From the NCBI RefSeq assembly GCF_042186555.1, contig NC_133330.1, positions 341,631,911 to 341,695,910 of the forward strand: 64,000 nt of DNA, in the 5' to 3' direction. Within the stretch, counting starts at the first letter, position 1; every line of letters begins with the position of its first letter. A program made the position numbers and the translations under genes. The notes under the pieces were generated by a model, which saw only the letters and a list, made by a program, of their open reading frames with translations, was not told the DNA's origin and made no database searches. This document shows positions 55,120-64,000 of the stretch, in pieces. This DNA is from Aquarana catesbeiana (lineage: Eukaryota; Chordata; Amphibia; Anura; Ranidae).

Positions 55120-58107
55120 CAGGGCCGATCCTGGGCGGGTGCACGGGGTGATCTGCACCCGGGCGCTGCAGAAGGGGGGCACTGAAGTGTCAGAGTGCTC
55201 CCTGCCCTCCTCCTCGCCAGTGAACACAAGTGACCATGCTGTGACAAGGGAGAGGCGAGCTGCGGGATTTCAGCGTATCTCCCCCGCTAACCCCCCCTCT
55301 TCTCCTGTTAGCAGAGTGAGGCTCTCATCTTGTTGGCTGCTTAGCTTGGTGCCCGATTTGCTTCCGTCCCCATTGGCCACAGTGAAGGGCCAATCAGAAG
55401 ACGCTAGCAGTGCATCATGGGACATGAAGTCCTGGAAGAACTGCAAAGAAGTCTGTAAAGTGTAAAGGAAGGCTTCCACTGCTGTGCCCAGCGATTGCAG
55501 GTATGTGCAGGGGGAGGGGCAGGTGAGTGAGCCTGTTACTTTATCAGTTATCAGCAGCCAGCAGCAGGACAGAATGTCTGTGTACACTGCAGGCTGCTCA
55601 GAACAGCCCGGGAATGAAGGGGGGAGGGGGAGAGTGAACCTACCTGAGCTCCTCACTGACTTCCCCCTGACTTGGCCACCCTTACCATTAATGCAGAAGG
55701 CAGTAAGGGGTGAGCAGTAGGCTGACACATAAGCAAGTCACTCGGCTTGTCCACCTGACTCTCCCCCCTTACAGACAGTGGGGTGTAAGAAGTAAGTCAC
55801 ACACAGCATACTATACCATCTCTTCACACAGACCATCTCCTGTCTCATATGTGCAGTCTCTGACCATCTCTTGTATCATGTCTGCAGTCTCTGACCATCT
55901 CTTGTATCATGTCTGCAGTCTCTGACCATCTCTTGTATCATGTCCGCAGTCTCTGACCATCTCCTGTACCATGTCTGCAGTCTCTGGTCATCTCCTGTAG
56001 TATGTTTGCAGTCTCTGGTCATCTCCTATAGTATGTTTGCAGTCTCTGGTCATCTCCTGTAGTATGTTTGAAGTCTCTAATCATCTCTTGTATCATGTCT
56101 GCAGTCTCTGACCATCTCTTGTATCATGTCTGCAGTCTCTGACCATCTCTTGTATCATGTCTGCAGTCTCTGACCATCTCTTGTACCATGTCTGCAGTAT
56201 CTGATCATCTCCTGTAGTATGTTTGCAGTCTCTGGTCATCTCCTATAGTATGTTTGCAGTCTCTGGTCATCTCCTGTAGTATGTTTGAAGTCTCTAATCA
56301 TCTCTTGTATCATGTCTGCAGTCTCTGACCATCTCTTGTATCATGTCTGCAGTCTCTGACCATCTCTTGTATCATGTCTGCAGTCTCTGACCATCTCTTG
56401 TATCATGTCCGCAGTCTCTGACCATCTCTTGTACCATGTCTGCAGTATCTGATCATCTCCTGTAGTATGTTTGCAGTCTCTGGTCATCTCCTGTAGTATG
56501 TTTGAAGTCTCTAATCATCTCTTGTATCATGTCTGCAGTCTCTGACCATCTCTTGTTTCATGTCTGCCATCTCTGACCATCTCCTGTATCATGTCCGCAG
56601 TCTCTGACCATCTCTTGTACCATGTCTTCAGTCTCTGACCATCTCTTGTACCATGTCTGCAGTATCTGATCATCTCCTGTAGTATGTTTGCAGTCTCTGG
56701 CCATCTCCTATAGTATGTTTGCAGTCTCTGACCATCTCTTGTATCATGTCTGCAGTCTCTGACCATCTCTTGTATCATGTCTGCAGTCTCTGACCATCTC
56801 TTGTATCATGTCCGCAGTCTGTGACCATCTCTTGTACCATGTCTGCAGTATCTGACCATCTCTTGTACCATGTCTGCAGTCTCTGACCATCTCTTGTATC
56901 ATGTCTGCAGTTTCTGACCATCTCTTGTACCATGTCTGCAGTTTCTGACCATCTCTTGTACCATGTCTGCAGTATCTGACCATCTCTTGTACCATGTCTG
57001 CAGTCTCTGAACATTTCTTGTATCATGTCTGCAGTCTCTGACCATCTCTTGTATCACGTCTGCAGTCTCTGACCATCTCTTGTACTATGTCCGCAGTCTC
57101 TGACCATCTCTTGTACCATGTCTGCAGTATCTGATCATCTCTTGTACCATGTCTGCAGTCTCTGACCATCTCTTGTATCATGTCTGCAGTCTCTGACCAT
57201 CTCCTTTAGTATGTTTGCAGTCTCTGGCCATCTCCTATAGTATGTTTGCAGTCTCTGACCATCTCTTGTATCATGTCTGCAGTCTCTGACCATCTCTTGT
57301 ATCATGTCTGCAGTCTCTGACCATCTCTTGTATCATGTCCGCAGTCTGTGACCATCTCTTGTACCATGTCTGCAGTATCTGACCATCTCTTGTACCATGT
57401 CTGCAGTCTCTGACCATCTCTTGTATCATGTCTGCAGTTTCTGACCATCTCTTGTACCATGTCTGCAGTTTCTGACCATCTCTTGTACCATGTCTGCAGT
57501 ATCTGACCATCTCTTGTACCATGTCTGCAGTCTCTGAACATTTCTTGTATCATGTCTGCAGTCTCTGACCATCTCTTGTATCATGTCTGCAGTCTCTGAC
57601 CATCTCTTGTACTATGTCCGCAGTCTCTGACCATCTCTTGTACCATGTCTGCAGTATCTGATCATCTCTTGTACCATGTCTGCAGTCTCTGACCATCTCT
57701 TGTATCATGTCTGCAGTCTCTGACCATCTCCTTTAGTATGTTTGCAGTCTCTGGTCATCTCATGTAGTATGTCTGCAGTCTCTGACCGTCTCCTGTACTA
57801 TGTCTGTAATATGTCTCTGGGCTCTTTCTACCAGATTCTCTAACAGAAGCCCTCTCTGTGTCCATCAGAGAGACCCCCCCCCCCTCTAGTTCCCATTAGT
57901 GTACTCTCTTCCTGTAATTTGTTTATTGTGAAGAGATCATGGGAGGATCCCAGGGTAACAAGGACTCCTTAGGGGAGCATCTCTGGGTTTGAGTCGTTGA
58001 CATAGAAACATTTGTAATGGGGAGGAGTTAGTAAGATGACCACGCCCATGTGGGGGCGCCAGAAATATTTCTGCACCCAGGCATCGGTGACCCTAAGATC
58101 GGCCCTG
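55120..58107. mobile_element. hAT element carrying a 2-kb minisatellite
   Basis: 2988 bp, ends CAGGGCCGATCCTGGGCG and CTAAGATCGGCCCTG, with perfect 8-bp duplication ATCCCCAC (55112-55119 and 58108-58115). It cuts a Tc1-like transposase gene whose frame can be followed on both sides. Two-thirds of it is the 31-bp array; the rest shows no hAT transposase, so it is non-autonomous. Confidence 0.93.
55830..57800. repeat. 31-bp minisatellite TGACCATCTCTTGTATCATG
   Basis: About 63 copies of TCTGACCATCTCTTGTATCA + TGTCTGCAGTC with variants. A block of roughly 527 bp (56700-57226 against 57227-57753) is repeated almost exactly, so recent higher-order duplication occurred. Same family as 11536-11945. 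Confidence 0.93.
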
Positions 58108-58282
58108 ATCCCCACCACATGATGCTGCCACCACCATATTTCACTGTGGGGATGGTGTGTGCAGTGTTAGTTTTCTGACACACATAGTGTTTTGCTTTTA
58201 GGCCAAAAAGTACAATTTTGGTCTCATCTGACCAGAGCACCTTCTTCCACATGTTTGCTGTGTCCCCCACATGGCTTCTCAC

Positions 58283-59680
58283 TAGGGGTGCAACGGATCA
58301 AAAAGCTCATGGTTCGGATCGTTCCCCGGATCAGGAGTCACGGTTCGGATCATTTTCGGATAAAAAAAAAAAATCTCCCCCACTGTAATATCCACGTCAT
58401 CTCCCCCACTGTAATAATATATTAGCAGGGTTTGGCAGAGTATTGCAGGGTATTGGCAGAGTATTGGCAGGGTATGGCAGAGTATTGGCAGGGTATGGCA
58501 GAGTATTGCAGAGTATTGGCAGGGTATGGCAGAGTATTGCAGAGTAATGGCAGGGTATGGCAGAGTATTGGCAGGGTATGGCAGGGTATTGGGGGGTATT
58601 GCAGAGTATTGGCAGGGTATGGCAGGGTATTGGGGGGTATTGCAGAGTATTGGCAGGGTATGGCAGGGTATTGGGGGGTATTGCAGAGTATTGGCAGAGT
58701 ATTGGCAGAGTATTGCAGAGTATTGGCAGGTATTGCAGAGTATTGGCAGAGTATTGGCAGAGTATTGCAGAGTATTGGCAGAGTATTGGCAGAGTATTGC
58801 AGAGTATTGGCAGAGTATTGGCAGAGTATTGCAGAGTATTGGCAGAGTATTGGCAGAGTATTGCAGAGTATTGCAGAGTAGTGCAGAGTAGTGCAGAGTA
58901 TTGCAGAGTATTGCAGGGTATTGGCAGAGTATTGGCAGAGTATTGCAGAGTATTGGCAGAGTATTGGCAGAGTATTGCAGAGTATTGGCAGAGTATTGGC
59001 AGAGTATTGCAGAGTATTGGCAGAGTATTGGCAGAGTATTGCAGAGTATTGGCAGAGTATTGGCAGAGTATTGCAGAGTAGTGCAGAGTAGTGCAGAGTA
59101 TTGCAGAGTATTGCAGGGTATTGGCAGAGTATTGGCAGAGTATTGCAGGGTATTGCAGAGTATTGGCAGAGAATTGCAGAGTATTGGCAGGGTATTGCGG
59201 AGTATTGGCAGAGTACTGCAGGGTATTGGCAGAGTATTGGCAGGGTATTGCAGAGTATTGCAGAGTATTGGCAGGTATTGCAGAGTAGTGCAGAGTATTG
59301 CAGGGTATTGGCAGGGTATTGGCAGAGTATTGGCAGAGTATTGGCGAGTATTGGCAGAGTATTGGCAGAGTATTGCAGGGTATTTCAGGGTATTGGCAGA
59401 GTATTGGCAGATAATTGCAGAGTATTGGCAGGGTATTGCGGAGTATTGGCAGGGTATGGCAGAGTATTGGCACTGCTGCCATCCGATCTCTCCCCTCCAC
59501 TGTACAGATCAGTACACAGAGGGGAGAGAGGAACATGACGCCGGTTTGTTTACAAGTGATCGCTCCGTCACTTGACGGAGTGATCACGTGGTAACCGGCC
59601 GCTGGGTTACCAAGATGGCCGCCGCTCCGGAGCTAGCCAGCCTTTCCTAAGTAGGTGACTTCTGAAAGCAAGTGGTTCCA
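58283..59680. mobile_element. hAT-like insertion with 10/11-bp minisatellite
   Basis: The left end AGGGGTGCAACGGATCAAAA is a hAT-type terminus; the matching right terminus was not found, so limits are uncertain. The array at 58428-59475 is built from AGAGTATTGGC (11 bp) and AGAGTATTGC (10 bp), often in a 32-bp pattern 11+11+10. After it come CGATCGCTCC/GGAGTGATC words and a CG-containing stretch. Confidence 0.7.
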
Positions 59681-59735
59681 TTAGATTTTAGTTAGGGGTA
59701 TCAGAGTAAAGGGGGCTAAATACAAATGCCCCCCC

Positions 59736-59762
59736 CCCCCCCCACACACACACACACACACA
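59736..59762. repeat. C-run and CA microsatellite
   Basis: A poly-C run followed by (AC)n. Confidence 0.9.
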
Positions 59763-59951
59763 CTTTTCAGATGTTTATTTGTAGAAAATTTTGAAAATCA
59801 TTTATCATTTTCCTTCCACTTCACAATTATGAGCCACTTTGTGTTGGTCTATCACATAAAATCCCAATAAAAATACATTTATGTTTTTGGTTGTAACATG
59901 ACAACATGTGGAATGTTTCAAGGGGTGTGAATACTTTTTTAAGGCACTGTA

Positions 59952-60227
59952 TAGAAAAATGGCAATAAGGATCTGTCTGTAGAGTGTCATTTGAGACTTC
60001 GGACCCCTGGATTGTAAAAGAAGGGGCCAGAAAAAGATGGCTGATTGTGCAGCTCTGAGGTCTCACCATTGCAGCTACGGAGGAATGCCTAAGGGTTACT
60101 CATGAGGGACAGTGAGCCAAAGACCAGACGAACTTCTCTACTTCTTTACTTTGAATCCTGTTCTATTTTAGTGATACTAATTGTCTGTTTTTTGTTTTGT
60201 TTTTTTTATCTTTTCTGTAAATATTTT
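59952..60227. other. Spacer
   Basis: No supported feature. Confidence 0.4.
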
Positions 60228-61351
60228 TGTAGCACCTTATAGTGTGCTAGAATATGTTTTGTTAGTGTAGAAAAATTGCCATGCTTGGTTGGCAGCCAAG
60301 CCTGTGTTTTGTTAATCTGGGTCGGGTGAGAGACTCAGGGAGGGCTGGGTGACTCACAGGCAGACCTCCTTCTGCTTCTAGAAACTTTCAGAAGATTCTA
60401 GAAGAATGGGAGAGAGGTTAGGAGGAGCTGCCTGGAGAATTCTGAGGGCTCCGACCAATCTCCATCAGATGGGTTGGCAGGGGGCAGGCCCCTCAAATAC
60501 TCAGAGTCAGCTCAGCTGGGGCAGTGGAGTTCAGGTGGAAGATGGAGATGGAGTGTTAGGCTGTGTCGGTGGCCCTTGAGGGTAGACCCCTTAGTCTGGG
60601 GGGGGGGGGGGGCGTGAGCTCGGGCCTGGGCTCAGGTGCGGAATGGACCTTTTTCACGACTCACAGAGCTGTCCTGATCAGAGGCACAGGAGAAAAGTGA
60701 GAGGACAGTAGGAGAACACTGCCAGGCAAATCTGCTCGGAGGAAGACAGCCAGGTGGGCTGGTGAGTGTTGCAGTCAAGAGGACTGGGAGAGAGCAGTCT
60801 GGGATGGAGGCAGAGTCAGTCTGGGAGGACTGTGGAGTCTTAGCCAGGAGGGCTAGTGAAAGGGGCAACTGCAGTCAGGTGGGCTGGCAGTGCCTGAAGA
60901 GGTGGTACTGGGATCAGTAGCCACACAGCTGAACACGGGGACTTTTCGCTACACTACCAAAGGGGCCCACGGTACCTGCCTGCAAGGGGCATTTACTATG
61001 GTCTGATTGCGCTCTTGTCAGACTATCCATACAGTGCCAGCTGGTCATGAGAGTTGTAGTTCTACAAGCAAGATTTGTCCTGGAGGTAGAACGAGAAGTG
61101 TATTGTATATAGTTCTGTATATAGTGTACTGTATATAGTTCTGTCACTGAAGAGTTATACTACCTTGATCAAGTGGGCATCCCATAATATCTCTATCCCT
61201 ATCCAAGATTATTCCCCCTCAATAAAAAAAACATAACAACAAAGCACTGGACCGTTCTTCTGACTCAAGTGTGCTGTGAAGATGCGGTGTGCCTGGCTGT
61301 GCAGGATGAGGAATCCCTTTCTACTTGTGGCACCTTAGGGGGCGCGCTACA
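60228..61351 (+). mobile_element. Solo LTR
   Basis: 1124 bp, TGTAGCACCTTATAGTGTGC...GGGGCGCGCTACA, flanked by TTTT on both sides (a 4-bp duplication, though low in information). AATAAA at about 61220 lies about 125 bp before the end, as expected for R-U5. There is no internal region, so the element was probably reduced by LTR-LTR recombination. Confidence 0.75.
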
Positions 61352-61383
61352 TTTTCTTTCACCATTTTTTTTAATGATATTTA

Positions 61384-62640
61384 TGTAGCACCCTGGTGTT
61401 TAGGCAGGGTTGCTAATAAATTTTGTTTGCCAGGTGGTACATTTCCTGGCTAATTGTTAGAAGATCATTTGATTTCCCTCTAATTCTGGAATCGCTGAAC
61501 CTTTTCTCTTCTGTCATTAGGTGGCACTGTGGCTGGTGACATTAGAATGACAGGGGGCTTCGCAAGGTCAGATTATGAATAGATGGGGTGTCTCAGCCAA
61601 TGGACAGGGGTTTCTTTAAGCCCCTTGTCCTGCTGGGAGAGCCTATTTATTTGGGTGGAGTCAGGTGATCAGGGTTCTGTGCCACCTGGCTGGCTGTCTG
61701 GGTGGACGTGTTTTATGTCGCCCCCGGCTGCTAGGCCGGAAGCCTGAGGCCTATCCTGGGAACACCTGGCTACTAGGCCGGAAGCCTGAGGCCTATCCTG
61801 GGAACACCTGGCTGCTAGGCCGGAAGCCTGAGGCCTATCCTGGGAACACCTGGCTGCTAGGCCGGAAGCCTGAGGCCTATCCTGGGATAACCTGGCTGCT
61901 AGGCCGGAAGCCTGAGGCCTATCCTGGGAACACCTGGCTGCTAGGCCGGAAGCCTGAGGCCTATCCAGGAGCAGGAGAAGCAGCGCAGGGTTGGGGCTGC
62001 AGGATTGGAGTCCAACCGAGTTGAGAAGGTTCAGCCGGACGAGGAACCAGTTGTGGTCGGAGGTAGAAGGGAAGCTGTCGCCACTAAGGGACCATCCACC
62101 TTATTACGGGAGACTACTGTGAGTAAGCTTGAGCGAGTACCTGAGCAGTCTTCTCACCAGCCAGGGACGGTGAAGAAGTGGGAAAGCTTCAGCGAGTGCC
62201 AAGCCAGGGACCCAGCAGGATAGCGGGGTTGACGCTTGAAGAGTATACAGCGGGATAGCTGTGGAAGAGCTCAGGAGATCCGGGGACGACTAGGATCTGA
62301 AAGTTTAGTGAGAGACCGGGAGCTCAGTGATTGAAGATCTACAGTGGGACACTGTGAGATAAGTACTGGACAGTTCTGTGTTACCAAGAGTTACTTACAA
62401 CTACCTTTCATTGACTGTTACAAGATTAGTTGCCATAGGAGACAGCGGTCCTACCGATACAGAAGTGTTATCCGGCTGGAGGCCTTCCACTGTATAGCTG
62501 TCTACCTATAGAAGTCTCGGAGTCTGCCAATTAGCATTGCATCTACTCAAGGGTGTCCTGGCCCTAACCCTCTCTCCCACAGTTCTGTTTGGATTCAAAA
62601 AGTGACTGGCGCCCAGCATTCTTCTTGCACCTCACCAACC
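61384..62640 (+). mobile_element. LTR-like sequence containing a 42-bp minisatellite
   Basis: Starts TGTAGCACCCTGGTGTTTAG, like the solo LTR, and has a TATTTATTTGGG box at about 61644 after a CCAAT-like word (AGCCAATGGACAG). I could not find the matching 3' terminus, so it may be a truncated or different LTR. Confidence 0.45.
61725..61970 (+). repeat. 42-bp minisatellite CTGGCTGCTAGGCCGGAAGC
   Basis: Six copies of a 42-bp unit (14 codons, read as LLGRKPEAYPGNTW in one frame). Because 42 is a multiple of 3, it gives an open frame of 119 codons at 61665-62024, which I do not take as a gene. Confidence 0.92.
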
Positions 62641-62909
62641 ATGCCTGGTAACCCACTCTACAAGGAAGGATGTCAGCTCTCTATGACCCTGGAGGCCATC
62701 ATTAGGCCTCTATGGGTCGGGGGCCATTGCTATATTTAAAAACAAAAAGTTAAGCTGAATTTCAAAATGCTCTAACCAAAAAAAAATAAATAGCATATTG
62801 CCTTTAGTATGTACATCGCTCTAAGGCAGTTTCTCTTACCCTGCTGCTCAAAAAAAAAAAAGGCCTCTATCCCACATGGAGGGTACAAGCCCTGTATGCA
62901 AACAGATAC
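62641..62909. other. Spacer
   Basis: Poly-A runs, no supported feature. Confidence 0.4.
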
Positions 62910-62912
62910 TTA

Positions 62913-63276
62913 TGCCGCGTGCACACGAGCGGACTTTCCGGCATACTTGGTCCGGCGTACCGGAGTCCGTCGGACAATTCGATCGTGTGCGGGCTCCAGC
63001 GGACTTTTTTTTCTCAAAAGTTTGACGGACTTAGATTTGAATGATGTTTCAAATCTGTCCGACGGACTCGAGTCTGCTCGTCTGCTAGTCCGACGGACAA
63101 AAACCGACGCTAGGGCAGCTATTGGCTACTGGCTGTCAACTTCCTTGTTTTAGTCCGGTGTACGTCATCACGTACGAATTTGACGGACTTTGGTTGATCT
63201 GTGTAGGCAAGTCCGTTCAGTCGAAAAGTCCGCCGGACAAAGTCTGCCGTAAAGTCCGGTCGTGTGTACGCGGCAT
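62913..63276. mobile_element. Harbinger-like MITE with TTA duplication
   Basis: 364 bp, ends TGCCGCGTGCACACG and CGTGTGTACGCGGCA, flanked by TTA at 62910-62912 and 63277-63279. The interior is full of GTCCG(A/T)CGGAC-type words. It is related in ends to 41832-42265. Confidence 0.92.
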
Positions 63277-63432
63277 TAGAAGAAAAGGAGGCTGGGCGGC
63301 CGCACTCCTGTGCAATTTCTTTATTCAAGTGCCGGATACAAAGGTGAACTACAGGTATCAGCTGACACGTTTCACACCAAGGTCGGGGGCTTACTCATAT
63401 TGCCTTTAGTCGATCAACCCCATTGTCTCTAC

Positions 63433-64000
63433 CAGGGGCATTGCTAGGTCTACAAAAGATCTGGGGCTAGAGCCCATAGCAGCATAGTAAAGAAAGTCAT
63501 ACGCTTGGGTGGGCATACACATGCATATACAGTAATATACGTGTGTGTGTGTGTATATATATCCCTAGAGAGCCCCCCACTTACATCAGGGTCCCCAGAG
63601 AGCCCCCTTACATCAGGGTCCCCAGAGAGTCCCCCCTTACATCAGGGTCCCCAGAGAGTCCCCCCTTACATCAGGGTCTCCAGAGAGCCTCCTCCTTACA
63701 TCGGAGTCCTCAGAGAGCCTCCCCCTTTCATCAGGGTACCCAGAGGGCCCCCCCATTTACATCAGGTTTCCCAGAGAGCCCCCCTTACATTAGGGTCCCC
63801 TGAGAGCCTCCCCCTTAAATCTGGGTCCTTAGAGAGCCTCTGCCCTAAAATCAGGGTCCCCAGAGAGCCTCTCCCTTGCATCAGGGTCCCCAGAGAGCCC
63901 CTCACTTACATAAGGGTCCCCAGAGAGCCTCCCCTCCTCTTTGGGGACCCCTGCAGAGACTCGGGGCTATTGGCCCCAGATTCGGGGCTATAGCCCCAAA
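63433..64000. mobile_element. hAT MITE with 28-bp minisatellite, second copy, cut by window edge
   Basis: Starts CAGGGGCATTGCTAGGTCTA and follows the 32988-33425 copy closely, but with a larger array of AGAGCCCCCTTACATCAGGG-type units (about 63570-63940). The right terminus lies just past the window. Confidence 0.9.

Larger units (their letters stand above)
54493..59951 (-). mobile_element. Tc1-like transposon inflated by nested insertions
   Basis: Ends TACAGTGCCTTGAAAAAGTA (54493) and AAAGGCACTGTA-type complement (59951) with TA at each edge and about 200-bp terminal repeats. The minus-strand transposase survives in two pieces: 58275-58115 (KKVLWSDETKIVLFG) and 55110-54720 (SSAGTGKLVRVDGKMDGDKY, RRFTFQQDNDPKH, SPDLNHIENL). 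They are separated by the hAT insertion 55120-58107. The N-terminal part is replaced by about 1.4 kb (58283-59680) of another element and a minisatellite. Next to the right terminal repeat the sequence (TTAGTTAGGGGTATCAGAGT) looks like a transposase 3' flank rather than a 5' flank. Confidence 0.88.

Noticed and set aside
58397..59587. 396-codon minus frame and 174-224 codon plus frames
   Set aside because: Simple AGAGTATTGG repeats, no domain.
61665..62024. 119-codon frame with LLGRKPEAYPGNTW repeats
   Set aside because: A 42-bp minisatellite in an LTR-like block; no homologue known to me and no splice context.
62607..62615. TGGCGCCCA, like the start of a tRNA-Lys retroviral primer site, after an LTR-like block
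   Set aside because: Only 9 bases match and no LTR terminus precedes it.

Overview
Vertebrate nuclear DNA, most likely from a frog of the ranid/neobatrachian type. The evidence is split genes with GT-AG introns, a Kv potassium-channel gene, and very dense vertebrate-type transposons: a chromodomain Ty3/gypsy element, Penelope-like elements, a CR1/L2-type LINE, a tRNA-Pro-primed endogenous retrovirus-like element, several Tc1-like elements, and hAT and Harbinger MITEs. Several dispersed repeats resemble ones I know from ranid genomes; that last point is memory, not a search. There are no bacterial operons, CRISPR arrays or phage genes.

Only three host-gene signals are convincing. (1) At the left edge, minus strand, are the first three coding exons of a fatty-acid amide hydrolase (FAAH-type) gene (2746 down to 829); the rest lies outside the window. 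(2) At 5334-5473 (+) is one damaged exon resembling UQCRH; UQCRH and FAAH are near neighbours on human 1p33, so this may be a relic of real synteny. (3) At 29329-31861 (+) is a two-exon Shaw/Kv3-like voltage-gated potassium channel, intact in reading frame.

Everything else is repeats. 1-7.6 kb: FAAH 5' end, minisatellites, a hairpin element, a Tc1 relic, MITEs and a 63-bp tandem array. 8.8-13.2 kb: two large palindromes with tandem-repeat arms. 13.8-19.8 kb: a complete, apparently very young chromovirus with equal-length LTRs and a CTGGC target duplication. 21.4-24.4 kb: a 3-kb CT-rich satellite. 25.4-29.2 kb: an antisense LINE split by a 23-bp minisatellite that grew out of its own reverse-transcriptase coding sequence. 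31.9-34.4 kb: a large inverted repeat starting just after the Kv stop codon. 35.4-45.5 kb: a 29-bp minisatellite split by an 8.4-kb head-to-head pair of Penelope-like elements. 45.7-49.8 kb: an antisense retrovirus-like element with an unrecognised ORF, itself inside a MITE. 50.9-60 kb: three Tc1-like elements containing nested hAT insertions, one of which carries a 2-kb minisatellite. 60.2-64 kb: a solo LTR, an LTR-like block and two MITEs.

The recurring theme is minisatellites born inside or carried by functional or mobile sequence: a splice donor, a LINE ORF, the arms of foldback elements and the body of a hAT element. Another theme is repeated large palindromes. No new operon-like system is visible. 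The strongest candidates for novelty are the self-priming signature of the chromovirus, the donor-site minisatellite in FAAH intron 1, the LINE-derived minisatellite, the Penelope palindrome and the retrovirus-like element with an unknown ORF.
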